IMG/VR virus record: IMGVR_UViG_3300045978_000332
Location: 1 to 20,075 of that record
Source of the DNA: a virus
Length of the DNA stretch: 20,075 nt
Direction: 5' to 3' (one strand)
Shown here: in pieces, positions 14,417 through 20,075 of the stretch
How the letters are laid out: the number at the start of each line of letters is the position of its first letter
Numbering within the stretch: position 1 is the first letter of the stretch
Position numbers and translations under genes: made by a program
Notes under the pieces: generated by a model
What the model was told of the DNA's origin: nothing
The model's input: the letters and a program-made list of their open reading frames with translations, nothing else
Database searches by the model: none

Positions 14417-15352
14417 TTACCTTTCTTCTTCTCTGAGATCGATGCCCGTAAAGGCCCCGACCTGGAGTCCATCGCGCTGGCTGCCGTACGCCAGCGGCCC
14501 GTAGCGTTGCTGCACGGCCTGAAAATCTGCCGGCGTCATGCGGCCCTCACGCAGTTCGCCGCGCGCGCGGTTAATGCGCTCTTGCGCGTCCTGCGCGCTC
14601 GTAGCGCCGTGTGCGCCACCCGGTACGAAGCGATCGTGCCCTTTCAAGCGTGCCAGCTCATACGCCATCTGCACGAACTGCGGCACGTTACCGAGGAGCT
14701 GGGGGCGTCCGTCCGCGTCTTTCGCTACCATGGTCTCGACCCAGCCCGTATCGCCGAACTCCCGGCGCAGGCCTTCCATGGCGACCGCGATGTTATGGTC
14801 TGCCATGGCGCCCCAGTGCTGCTTGAGCTGCTCGTAGCCGGCCTGGCGCTGGGCGCCTTCCCCTTCCTGGAACGCCTGCCACTGCTGCGCGCTGTACTGC
14901 GCGTACCACTGCACGATGGGCGCAAGCTGCGCGTCGGTCATGCCCGCCTTGTGGGCTTCGGCGAGGAAGCCCTGAAAGGCCTCAGGCGCCATCTGCGGCA
15001 TGCCGTCTGGCATGGTGGGCGCCGTGGTCGTGTACTTGTCCGGCGTCTGCGGCACGCCGAGCGCCGTCCGGAAGGCCTGTACTGCCTCGGGTGTGGCGTC
15101 CTGGCCCGGGACCTGCAGGCCCTGGGGGCGCTCGCCGAATTTGCGCTCCAGCTCCAGATGCCCGCGCGCGAAGTCATCGGCGCTCTTGTAGCGCGCGAAT
15201 GTCGGGGACGTGCGCAGCGCCGCGTCCTCGAACATCGTCTCGGTCCACGGGGTCGCGCCGGCAGCGCCCGTGCCCGTGTCAGCACCTGCGCCCGCGCCAG
15301 CACCACCATCGGCACCGGCCTCGGCCATCAGCAGCGGAAAGCGCCGTGTCAC
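14417..15352 (-). CDS. Scaffold (capsid assembly) protein
   Basis: 311 residues, near T7 gp9 (307 aa), between the portal and capsid genes. The start is GTG 15352, overlapping the previous stop (GTGA) with GAGGAGGAGG seven bases upstream. The frame is open 34 codons further but without another good start. A low-complexity Gly/Ala/Asp stretch (about 10-33) is followed by acidic helices. Residues near 60-115 (DFARGHLELERKFG, then VPQTPDKYTTTAP) match the pattern of podovirus scaffold proteins. The C-terminus is charged (GIDLREEER), although T7-type scaffolds usually end in a basic helix. The protein should guide prohead assembly and then leave. Confidence 0.82.
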   Translation of the reverse strand: MTRRFPLLMAEAGADGGAGAGAGADTGTGAAGATPWTETMFEDAALRTSPTFARYKSADDFARGHLELERKFGERPQGLQVPGQDATPEAVQAFRTALGVPQTPDKYTTTAPTMPDGMPQMAPEAFQGFLAEAHKAGMTDAQLAPIVQWYAQYSAQQWQAFQEGEGAQRQAGYEQLKQHWGAMADHNIAVAMEGLRREFGDTGWVETMVAKDADGRPQLLGNVPQFVQMAYELARLKGHDRFVPGGAHGATSAQDAQERINRARGELREGRMTPADFQAVQQRYGPLAYGSQRDGLQVGAFTGIDLREEER

Positions 15353-15603
15353 TGGGTATCCTCCTCCTCGCGTGTCTGCCTCGGCACACGCGCTTCGTCG
15401 ATCGCGTCGAGCAGCTCGCGCACCAGATCCTGACGCCCGACCCACCGCAGGCACTGCTCGGGCTCAAGAGGCGGATGCGCCAGGAGATAGGTGTGCACCA
15501 GGTACCCGATCACCTGCCTGCCCCAGGGCATCACCAGCATCGAGCACAGCGCGGCGTGGAACTCCGCCTCACTGCACGCCTCAAAGTCGTTAAGCCTGGG
15601 CAC
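15349..15603 (-). CDS. Small Bbp19-like phage protein
   Basis: 84 residues from GTG 15603, with GGGAG seven bases upstream; it overlaps the portal end by 14 bases and the scaffold start by 4. The pattern of a helix, then MPWGRQVIGYLVH at 25-37, then a GRQDLVRELLDAI helix at 56-68, resembles the small family typified by Bbp19 of Bordetella phage BPP-1, often found next to portal genes. The molecular role of that family is not established. Extension to an earlier in-frame codon would only add a shadow of the portal gene. Confidence 0.65.
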   Translation of the reverse strand: MPRLNDFEACSEAEFHAALCSMLVMPWGRQVIGYLVHTYLLAHPPLEPEQCLRWVGRQDLVRELLDAIDEARVPRQTREEEDTQ

Positions 15604-17278
15604 CCGTAAACTCCCGGATGGCGTCGAGCGCGGGCGCCGCGTCCCCGGCCGCTTTCGCGACCTGGCTGCCGGTATCAAGCTGTGCCTGCTGCTCTGCCTG
15701 CACCTGCGCCTGGGCGCGCACCGCCTCCATAAAGCGCCGATCGGTAATCAGCGGCTCGGGGAAGCCCCGCGCGCGCAAGAAGCGGGCGACCGTGTCATCG
15801 AGCGCGACGTTCTGGAGAATCGCCCGGTCCCCCGTGCGCTCGGCCAGCTGCAGCACGAACTCCACGCCCTCGGTAATGGCCTCGACGTCGTCTTCCTTTT
15901 GCGCTCGGGCCAGCGGTCCCAGGTATTCCACGTTGATGTGCCCCTGGTTGGCCAGCGCCGCTTCGATGATGACGTCGGGCGGCTGCGGGAAGGCGCCAGC
16001 ATGCAGCATAAGCGAGAACGAGACGTCGATAAACGGGTTCAGGAACTCGGCCAGCAACCGGAAGAACGCCGGTCCCATGATGCGGGCCATCTGCCGGCGG
16101 CGGAGCATGAGTTCGCCGAGGGTGCGGTGCGTGCGCTGCGTGGTCTCCGGCAAAAACTGGAGCTGGTCGATGTAAAAGGCCCGCAGGATACGCGAGCGCC
16201 GCTCCTCGATCTGGAGCTGGGCCAGGTCCATGCGCGAGCCCGACGCGTACGGCACGAACGAGCCGCCCTTCGCCAGGGGGTTGAGCGTGCCCGGCAGCAG
16301 CGACACCCGGCCGATGGTCTCGCGACTCTCCCCGACCAGCCATCCCGGGGGCAGGATGGTCATGGGGAGGGCCCGGAGCGCGTCCTTGTCAATGAGCTGC
16401 AGCGTCTTCGACTCCGGCAGCACGATATGCCCGCGGCCAAAGCCCCAGGGCGTGTGCTGGCTGATTTTCTCCCACCGGAAGACCAGGTACGGGAACCACC
16501 GGTACCCCGACTCGTGTACCAGGTGCTTGTGCGTGACATCCACCCAGCACGAGGCCCACGGCATATTTTTCGCATCACGCTGCCCTCTGTCGCGGTCGCG
16601 TCGCGGGTAGACGGCGTGGAGGTACTTGCCGGGCTCGAAGCGCCGAGCGGCGCCGTCGTCCGAGAGCGCGTCCTGGACGTTCGTATGCAGGGCCTCTTTG
16701 CCCCAGATTTCCGCGGCCTGGTGCGGCGACAGCTCGCGGTCCTCGTAGAGGGTATCGACGCGGCCCGTCGCACTCTCTGCCGTGTAGTAGGTGCCGATAA
16801 GCAGCGAGTGCGCCTCATAGCCGCGAAAGCCTGGTGTGAGGCGCTCGGCCATCTGCTGCTCATCGAGGTAGAGGGCGCCCGTGCCGAATCCGGCGTACTG
16901 GCGGTACGCCTCGTGCACCGCCGTCGTGACCGGCGCTTCGTCCGAGACCATCTCCTCGTACAGAATCTGGGAGACGTCATCGAGCCAGCGCGCCGCCTCC
17001 TGATTGTCGCGTAAGGACCGCATGCGCAGGCCGAACCACAGCATCTGCCAGTTGGTGATCCAGGCCCCCAGGTGTGCCACGAAGGTATCGAGCGCCCACA
17101 TGGCGGTGGAATCGTAGAGCTGGCGCGTGCGTGTCGTCCCCGGCTGGCGCCAGGAGAGGATATCACTCTGCCCTGGCAGCATGAGGTCAGCAATATCCTG
17201 CCAGTCCTGGAGCCAGGCGTGGGTCTGGCTCGCCAGGGCGTCACGTTCGCGCATGATGCGTGCTACGTCTGCCGGCAT
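15590..17278 (-). CDS. Portal protein (head-tail connector, T7 gp8 type)
   Basis: 562 residues (T7 gp8 is 536). Family features: LYDSTAMWALDTFVAHLG at 54-71 followed by a NWQMLWFGLRM segment (the usual D-S-T-A then W-F pattern), HEAYRQYAGFGTGALYLDE at about 121-139, FPYLVFRWEK and GFGRGHIVLPESKTLQLID in the stem/crown region, then a C-terminal helix rich in Ala and Gln. The protein forms the dodecameric ring through which DNA is packaged and ejected. ATG 17278 has AGGA six bases upstream. The preceding small gene ends 3 bases before it. Confidence 0.93.
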   Translation of the reverse strand: MPADVARIMRERDALASQTHAWLQDWQDIADLMLPGQSDILSWRQPGTTRTRQLYDSTAMWALDTFVAHLGAWITNWQMLWFGLRMRSLRDNQEAARWLDDVSQILYEEMVSDEAPVTTAVHEAYRQYAGFGTGALYLDEQQMAERLTPGFRGYEAHSLLIGTYYTAESATGRVDTLYEDRELSPHQAAEIWGKEALHTNVQDALSDDGAARRFEPGKYLHAVYPRRDRDRGQRDAKNMPWASCWVDVTHKHLVHESGYRWFPYLVFRWEKISQHTPWGFGRGHIVLPESKTLQLIDKDALRALPMTILPPGWLVGESRETIGRVSLLPGTLNPLAKGGSFVPYASGSRMDLAQLQIEERRSRILRAFYIDQLQFLPETTQRTHRTLGELMLRRRQMARIMGPAFFRLLAEFLNPFIDVSFSLMLHAGAFPQPPDVIIEAALANQGHINVEYLGPLARAQKEDDVEAITEGVEFVLQLAERTGDRAILQNVALDDTVARFLRARGFPEPLITDRRFMEAVRAQAQVQAEQQAQLDTGSQVAKAAGDAAPALDAIREFTGAQA

Positions 17279-17281
17279 GGG

Positions 17282-17486
17282 TCATCCTACCAGTGTGCGC
17301 TTCTTCGGCTGTGTCGAACTATAGTCACCCAGTTGGGTTGTCGTCATCGAGCGGACGGCACTCCTCAGTCCTGCGGGCTTCAGGCTGTCTACCCGGAGCG
17401 TCCCCTCTGTGGCGGCCTGCGCAATCCGGGCTGTGCGGGCCTGTGACTCGGACTGTGCGGGCCTGTGACTCGGACTGTGCGGGCAT
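17282..17486 (-). pseudogene. Small gene broken by a 22-bp tandem duplication
   Basis: An ATG at 17486 lies just after the stop of the previous gene, with GGAGA six bases upstream, and reads MPAQSESQAR before the frame breaks. A 22-bp unit is present twice plus a 10-bp remnant (17431-17484). Removing one 22-bp unit restores a single 60-residue frame that ends in KKRTLVG just 3 bases before the portal ATG. As written, the ATG frame instead ends after about 56 codons at a TGA near 17317. The restored tail (DYSSTQPKKRTLVG) resembles the KTLLG ending of the neighbouring 79-residue protein. It may be a real mutation, a phase-variable site or an assembly error. Confidence 0.6.
17431..17484. repeat. 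22-bp tandem repeat, about 2.45 copies
   Basis: The unit (on the plus strand CTGTGACTCGGACTGTGCGG followed by GC) occurs at 17441-17462 and 17463-17484 with no mismatch, preceded by its last 10 bases at 17431-17440. As 22 is not a multiple of 3, each gain or loss of a unit shifts the reading frame of the gene at 17282-17486. Confidence 0.97.
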
Positions 17487-17489
17487 GGC

Positions 17490-17729
17490 CTATTCTCCAA
17501 GCAAGGTCTTGCGCGTCGAGACCACCGGCCCCGTATCGCCGGCCCCACCGCCGGGCGTCAGCAGCGTCTGGCGCCGGCCGCGCCTCCGGGCGAGCGCGCG
17601 TGTCTCTTCCTCGGCCCCCTGCACGGCCTCGGAGGTCCTCGCCGGTGGAGGCAGCGGCGTCGGCGTCGGCGGCGGGGTGCGGGGCGCCGGGGGCTCGGGG
17701 AATTTTGGCGTGTCGCCAAAGAAGGACAT
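17490..17729 (-). CDS. Small proline-rich protein between terminase and portal (T7 gp7.3-type tail assembly candidate)
   Basis: 79 residues from ATG 17729, two bases after the terminase stop, with GGAGG eight bases upstream; the frame-open GTG at 17738 is too close to that site. After MSFFGDTPKFPEPP the protein is a Pro-rich linker (9-29), then an Arg-rich helix (about 40-53) leading to GRRQTLLTPGGGAG (51-64) and ending STRKTLLGE. Small phage proteins with this R-rich GR-x-x-TLLT-x-G motif and KTLLG end are common just before portal genes, and T7 gp7.3 holds a comparable place. The virion or tail-assembly role is inferred. Confidence 0.65.
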   Translation of the reverse strand: MSFFGDTPKFPEPPAPRTPPPTPTPLPPPARTSEAVQGAEEETRALARRRGRRQTLLTPGGGAGDTGPVVSTRKTLLGE

Positions 17730-17731
17730 AG

Positions 17732-19144
17732 CTACCACCTCCCCATGGGGTTAAAGTCGGCGCCGGGCTGCTGGCGCGCGCGGCGTGAGCGCCCACCGAA
17801 GGGCGGCTCCTCGTGCTCCTGGACCGCCAGGCCCACCGCGAGGTAGCGAAACGCCGACGCCGGATGTGACGCCCAGTCGTGCAGCGGCCGGTCGTGAAAC
17901 ACCTTTTTCTCCTCGTCCCACTCGCGCCGGTACGATCTGAGGCCGTTCAACCCCTGGCGGGTGTGCTCGGCATCGAAGACGCAGCGCGAAAGGAGGGTAC
18001 GCGCGGCGTTGATGCCGTCCACCAGGGGCCACTTCGGCACCGCCGTGAAGCAGTAGCCGAACTCGGTGAGCTGCTCGGCCCGCGTTTTCCCGGTGCCCCA
18101 GTCCGCTTCGCCCAGATCCTGCTCCATGGCAAAATGCTTCCCGTAGAGGTAGCCCTTCTGGTCGAGCATCTGCGCGTAGTAGTCCGCCCCTTTGTTACTT
18201 GCCTGGTGATAGTCCATGACCAGCACCCGGTTGCCGTGCATCTGGCAGAACCACACGCTATTGGTGTCGTGGGCCTTCGACGTGCCCAGATCCCACGCGG
18301 TGTGCACACGCCTGGACGGGTCGTAGGCCACGGTCGTGATCCGTCCGTCACGCTCGGCTTTCAGCAGCTCGTCGGCCCAGTAGGCGCCCGGCATCGGCGC
18401 TTTCCAGGAGAGGTAGTATTCCTGCTCGATCAGCGCATCCACGCCCTGCACACCGCGCGCCAGGAGTTCCTGGCGGTGCGCGTCAATGGCCGCGTCCGTA
18501 ATGACGGGCGTGCCATCTTCGCCTGGAGCGTCGCGCCTGGTGTGATCCACGGTCAGATACTCCACGTGCCAGTCGGGCTGGGCAATCGCATACTGGTAGA
18601 GGTCATAGCCGTGGTTCTCGCCACGCGGCGTATAGGCAAGGATTTCCCAGCCGTCGTTTTCCGCGAGAATCGGCCTGGCGTAGTCACGTGCCAGCGGATT
18701 TTGTAAGCTGAACTCATCCCAGATGACTCCCACCGTGTTCCCGCCGACCACGGCGTTGACATTGCGATCGGTTCCGAGGAGTTGATACGTGCTGCCGGGC
18801 CAGGCCGGCTGCATCGTGTCACGCAGCGTGATCTTCAGCTCGTTTTTGTTGGGCGGCCGCTGCCGGAGCGCTGCCGGAAAATGTTCGATGTAGCGCAAAC
18901 CACTCCGGCCGATCCCGTCCCACACAATTTCCCGCGCTTGCTTGAGGAAGGGGAAGATATGTAAGTAGTTCCCTTTCCGCTGCAGCATGGGCTGTGGTAC
19001 GAAGGAGATCAGGCTCTCGGTTTTGCCACTGCGCCGATGCATGACCAGCAGGATATGCCGGCACCCGCGCTGCCACGCCGCATAGATGCGCCGATGGTAC
19101 GACCGGGGCGTGTACCTATACGGGATCTGGATTCTCGTCGCCAT
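17732..19144 (-). CDS. Terminase large subunit
   Basis: 470 residues. The ATPase domain shows Walker A as HRRSGKT (36-42), Walker B as VGVIWDEFS (138-146) with Glu144 as catalytic acid, and a coupling motif AYTPRGENHG (170-179). The RNase-H-like nuclease domain shows Asp285 in HTAWDLGTS, an acidic residue in the MEQDLGEADWG region (340-350), and Asp423 in HDWASHPASAF (422-432). The usual SH-x-A-D-A reads SHPASA here. The enzyme should drive DNA translocation through the portal and cut concatemers. ATG 19144 has GGAG ten bases upstream and overlaps the small subunit gene by 29 bases. Confidence 0.95.
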   Translation of the reverse strand: MATRIQIPYRYTPRSYHRRIYAAWQRGCRHILLVMHRRSGKTESLISFVPQPMLQRKGNYLHIFPFLKQAREIVWDGIGRSGLRYIEHFPAALRQRPPNKNELKITLRDTMQPAWPGSTYQLLGTDRNVNAVVGGNTVGVIWDEFSLQNPLARDYARPILAENDGWEILAYTPRGENHGYDLYQYAIAQPDWHVEYLTVDHTRRDAPGEDGTPVITDAAIDAHRQELLARGVQGVDALIEQEYYLSWKAPMPGAYWADELLKAERDGRITTVAYDPSRRVHTAWDLGTSKAHDTNSVWFCQMHGNRVLVMDYHQASNKGADYYAQMLDQKGYLYGKHFAMEQDLGEADWGTGKTRAEQLTEFGYCFTAVPKWPLVDGINAARTLLSRCVFDAEHTRQGLNGLRSYRREWDEEKKVFHDRPLHDWASHPASAFRYLAVGLAVQEHEEPPFGGRSRRARQQPGADFNPMGRW

Positions 19145-19535
19145 ACTGCGTCTGCTCCACTACGAGCGGTCCCGTGAAGGTGTGCGTCGTGTCCGTGCGC
19201 TCGCGATAGACGTCGGGACGCCGCGCCCGCAAGCGAAACATGAGGAGCGCGTCCGAGTACTCGCGCACGTGGCCAACGCGCTGGCCGCGCCAGTAGACGG
19301 GCTTCCTGACACCTTTCGTGGCGCGTCGATCGGCTTCACACTCCAGGAAGTCGTCGTACTCGGCCTGCGCCTCATCCCACGCCTGGGCAAACGCCGCAAG
19401 CTGCGCGCGCCATTCGTAGACGGCCGTCCTTGACGTCTTGATCGCCCGCGCTGCCAGGGTCACATTGCCGGTCTTGCGGAGGATCTCCACAAATTTCGCG
19501 CGCGTTTTGGCTGTCAACTTTGTCAACTTTGCCAC
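19116..19535 (-). CDS. Terminase small subunit
   Basis: 139 residues from GTG 19535, chosen because GAGG lies eight bases upstream and the product begins AKLTKLT. An in-frame TTG at 19568 would add 11 residues but has no spaced ribosome binding site and lies in a hairpin; no in-frame ATG exists. An N-terminal helix-turn-helix (about 24-43, NVTLAARAIKTSRTAVYEWR) should bind the packaging site. EADRRATKGVRKPV at 67-80 and REYSDALLMFRLRARRPDVY at 91-110 are the usual C-terminal signature of phage small terminases and Terminase_5/HTH-type packaging proteins. It overlaps the large subunit start, as normal for a coupled pair. Confidence 0.9.
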   Translation of the reverse strand: MAKLTKLTAKTRAKFVEILRKTGNVTLAARAIKTSRTAVYEWRAQLAAFAQAWDEAQAEYDDFLECEADRRATKGVRKPVYWRGQRVGHVREYSDALLMFRLRARRPDVYRERTDTTHTFTGPLVVEQTQYGDENPDPV

Positions 19536-19567
19536 CCGCACGACCTCGACGGTGGCCGCATTCCTCA

Positions 19568-19596
19568 AGCCTGGTAGCGGCGATGACTACCAGGCT
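19568..19596 (-). promoter_or_regulatory. Perfect 10-bp hairpin just upstream of the small terminase gene
   Basis: AGCCTGGTAG (19568-19577) pairs perfectly with CTACCAGGCT (19587-19596), loop 9 bases. No T-run follows. Its outer arm abuts the palindrome GGCTCCGGAGCC (19593-19604), which could also pair with either arm of the upstream terminator, so it may be part of a switchable leader. Confidence 0.55.
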
Positions 19597-19616
19597 CCGG
19601 AGCCGGCTATGGCCAC

Positions 19617-19667
19617 AAAAAAACCGGAGCTGTGAAGGCAGTTCCCCCCGCCCCACGGCTCCGGTTT
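19617..19667 (-). terminator. Strong intrinsic terminator in the late leader
   Basis: On the minus strand AAACCGGAGC (19658-19667) pairs with GCTCCGGTTT (19621-19630). The T-run of seven (19617-19623) overlaps the outer stem arm. Inside, GTG/CAC and further G-rich pairs can extend the stem after one mismatch. It lies directly downstream of the promoter at 19687-19714 and about 80-130 bases before the terminase start, so unmodified RNA polymerase should mostly stop here. The plus-strand reading has only TTT after the stem and is weaker. Confidence 0.7.
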
Positions 19668-19686
19668 CGTGTGGTATATGCCGGGA

Positions 19687-19714
19687 AGTGTACGCAGAAA
19701 TCGCGACGTGTCAA
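19687..19714 (-). promoter_or_regulatory. Sigma70-type promoter, candidate late promoter
   Basis: On the minus strand a perfect TTGACA (19709-19714) is followed after 16 bases by TACACT (19687-19692), four of six matches to TATAAT. Transcription should begin near 19679-19680 and read into the terminator leader and then the terminase-to-fibre gene block. This is the only good promoter-like pair I found in a long gap in the window. A TATACC (19673-19678) falls at about +2 to +7. Confidence 0.65.
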
Positions 19715-19764
19715 GCGCGCGGCACGGCACCGTGGCGTCAGGCGCGCGTGGGGGGGGCGGCGGG

Positions 19765-20073
19765 TTAGGGGCGCGAGGGAGTTCTCGCGCGCGTCATTTC
19801 ACAAGCCATTTCCTCATCAAGAGGGAGTCCGCTACAGGGTACGTGGGGTGACAATGCAGGAGTGCGCGCCGGTTGTTTCTCCAGCGGCACCATATCGAGA
19901 AGATGCCCATGTGCAATAATCGTTCTGCCCTTCGTCGGCTGAACGGTGTCGTCTTGTACAGCGAACCAGGGGCGTTCTAATGCAGTAATGCGAGCTGTGA
20001 CAGCAAAATAGTCTCGTTGTTTTGCTGTGCGCGTATGTGCTCTGATTGTCTCTCCCAGAGAACGATCACAGGT
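19765..20073 (-). CDS. C-terminal part of an unrecognised gene (5' end outside window)
   Basis: One frame is open from the right edge for 102 codons to a TAA at 19765. The translation looks protein-like in its first two thirds, with ETIRAHTRTAKQRDYFAVTA and ITALERPWFAVQDDTVQPTK near residues 8-48, then LLDMVPLEK; the end is Pro/Arg-rich. Base composition is less GC-rich than the rest of the window, with many A/T third positions. The gene ends about 50 bases before the late promoter, which in lambda-like phages is where the Q antiterminator gene lies, but I see no motif that shows this. A second minus-strand frame is also open for 32 codons at the edge, so the frame is not certain. Confidence 0.45.
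   Translation of the reverse strand, partial: TCDRSLGETIRAHTRTAKQRDYFAVTARITALERPWFAVQDDTVQPTKGRTIIAHGHLLDMVPLEKQPARTPALSPHVPCSGLPLDEEMACEMTRARTPSRP
19771..19790. repeat. 7-bp inverted repeat near the end of the right-edge gene
   Basis: GCGCGAG (19771-19777) and CTCGCGC (19784-19790) are perfect complements around a 6-base spacer, just before the stop of the right-edge gene. There is no T-run on either side, so termination is unlikely. Confidence 0.5.
20000..20028. repeat. 9-bp inverted repeat, possible operator or hairpin
   Basis: ACAGCAAAA (20000-20008) and TTTTGCTGT (20020-20028) are perfect complements with an 11-base spacer. It lies inside the predicted right-edge coding frame. An A/T-rich dyad of this form could be a protein-binding site, or a coincidence in a less GC-rich stretch. 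Confidence 0.45.
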
Positions 20074-20075
20074 AA

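Noticed and set aside
15353-15454. Upstream extension of the scaffold gene by 34 codons
   Set aside because: It lies over the Bbp19-like gene and has no ribosome binding site, while GTG 15352 has an excellent one.
15491-17014. Plus-strand open frame of 507 codons opposite the portal gene
   Set aside because: Antisense shadow of a clear portal protein; Arg/Val/Leu-rich translation without motifs or a ribosome binding site.
19514-19533. Doubled TTGACA inside the start of the small terminase gene as a promoter
   Set aside because: No acceptable -10 box lies 16-18 bases after either copy; the repeat simply encodes LTKLT.
19632-19919. Plus-strand open frame of 95 codons in the control region
   Set aside because: It begins at a GTG inside the terminator loop, without a ribosome binding site, and is extremely Arg-rich. 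It runs against the transcription of the promoter and the right-edge gene.
1-20075. CRISPR array, tRNA, insertion sequence or diversity-generating retroelement
   Set aside because: I looked for spaced repeats, tRNA-like cloverleaf ends, transposase motifs and reverse-transcriptase motifs and found none. The only clear tandem repeat is the 22-bp one before the portal gene.

Overview
This window is the late, virion-building part of a short-tailed (podovirus-type) tailed bacteriophage genome. Every convincing gene lies on the minus strand, so transcription runs from right to left. The sequence is GC-rich and tightly packed. Most genes are separated by a few bases or overlap (TAATG at 7497 and 10397, GTGA at 15352), and many have clear GGAGG-type ribosome binding sites. 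This suggests a bacterial host of moderate to high GC; the host itself cannot be named from this window. No integrase, repressor, RNA polymerase or replication gene is visible, so the lifestyle is undetermined.

In transcription order: the right edge (19765 to the end) carries the last ~102 codons of an unrecognised gene. Next comes a short control region with a near-consensus sigma70-type promoter (19687-19714), followed at once by a strong intrinsic terminator (19617-19667) and a second hairpin (19568-19596). This layout recalls a phage late promoter with an antiterminated leader. The DNA-packaging genes follow: small terminase and large terminase. Then come a small proline-rich protein resembling T7 gp7.3 in type, a small gene that appears broken by a 22-bp tandem duplication, the portal, a Bbp19-like small protein, the scaffold, a cysteine-rich insertion, the major capsid protein and a probable capsid decoration protein.

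Four small genes of uncertain role (10998-12389) follow: a membrane protein, a small probably beta-rich protein, a coiled-coil protein and an acidic protein. The tail and ejection set comes next in the order seen in T7: gp11-like gatekeeper, gp12-like nozzle with extra carbohydrate-binding-like domains, gp13-like GNAT-fold protein, gp14-like, gp15-like and gp16-like internal virion proteins (the last with a lytic transglycosylase domain), and finally the N-terminus of a tail fibre or tailspike running off the left edge.

The gene products should act together in order: terminase cuts and packages DNA through the portal into a scaffold-assembled capsid; gp11/gp12-like proteins form the tail tube; gp13- to gp16-like proteins are stored inside and ejected to bridge the host envelope, with local peptidoglycan cleavage; the fibre binds the host. 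The points most worth checking are the promoter-terminator leader before the terminase genes, the frameshifting tandem repeat before the portal gene, and the Cys-rich insertion with its structured leader just before the capsid gene.
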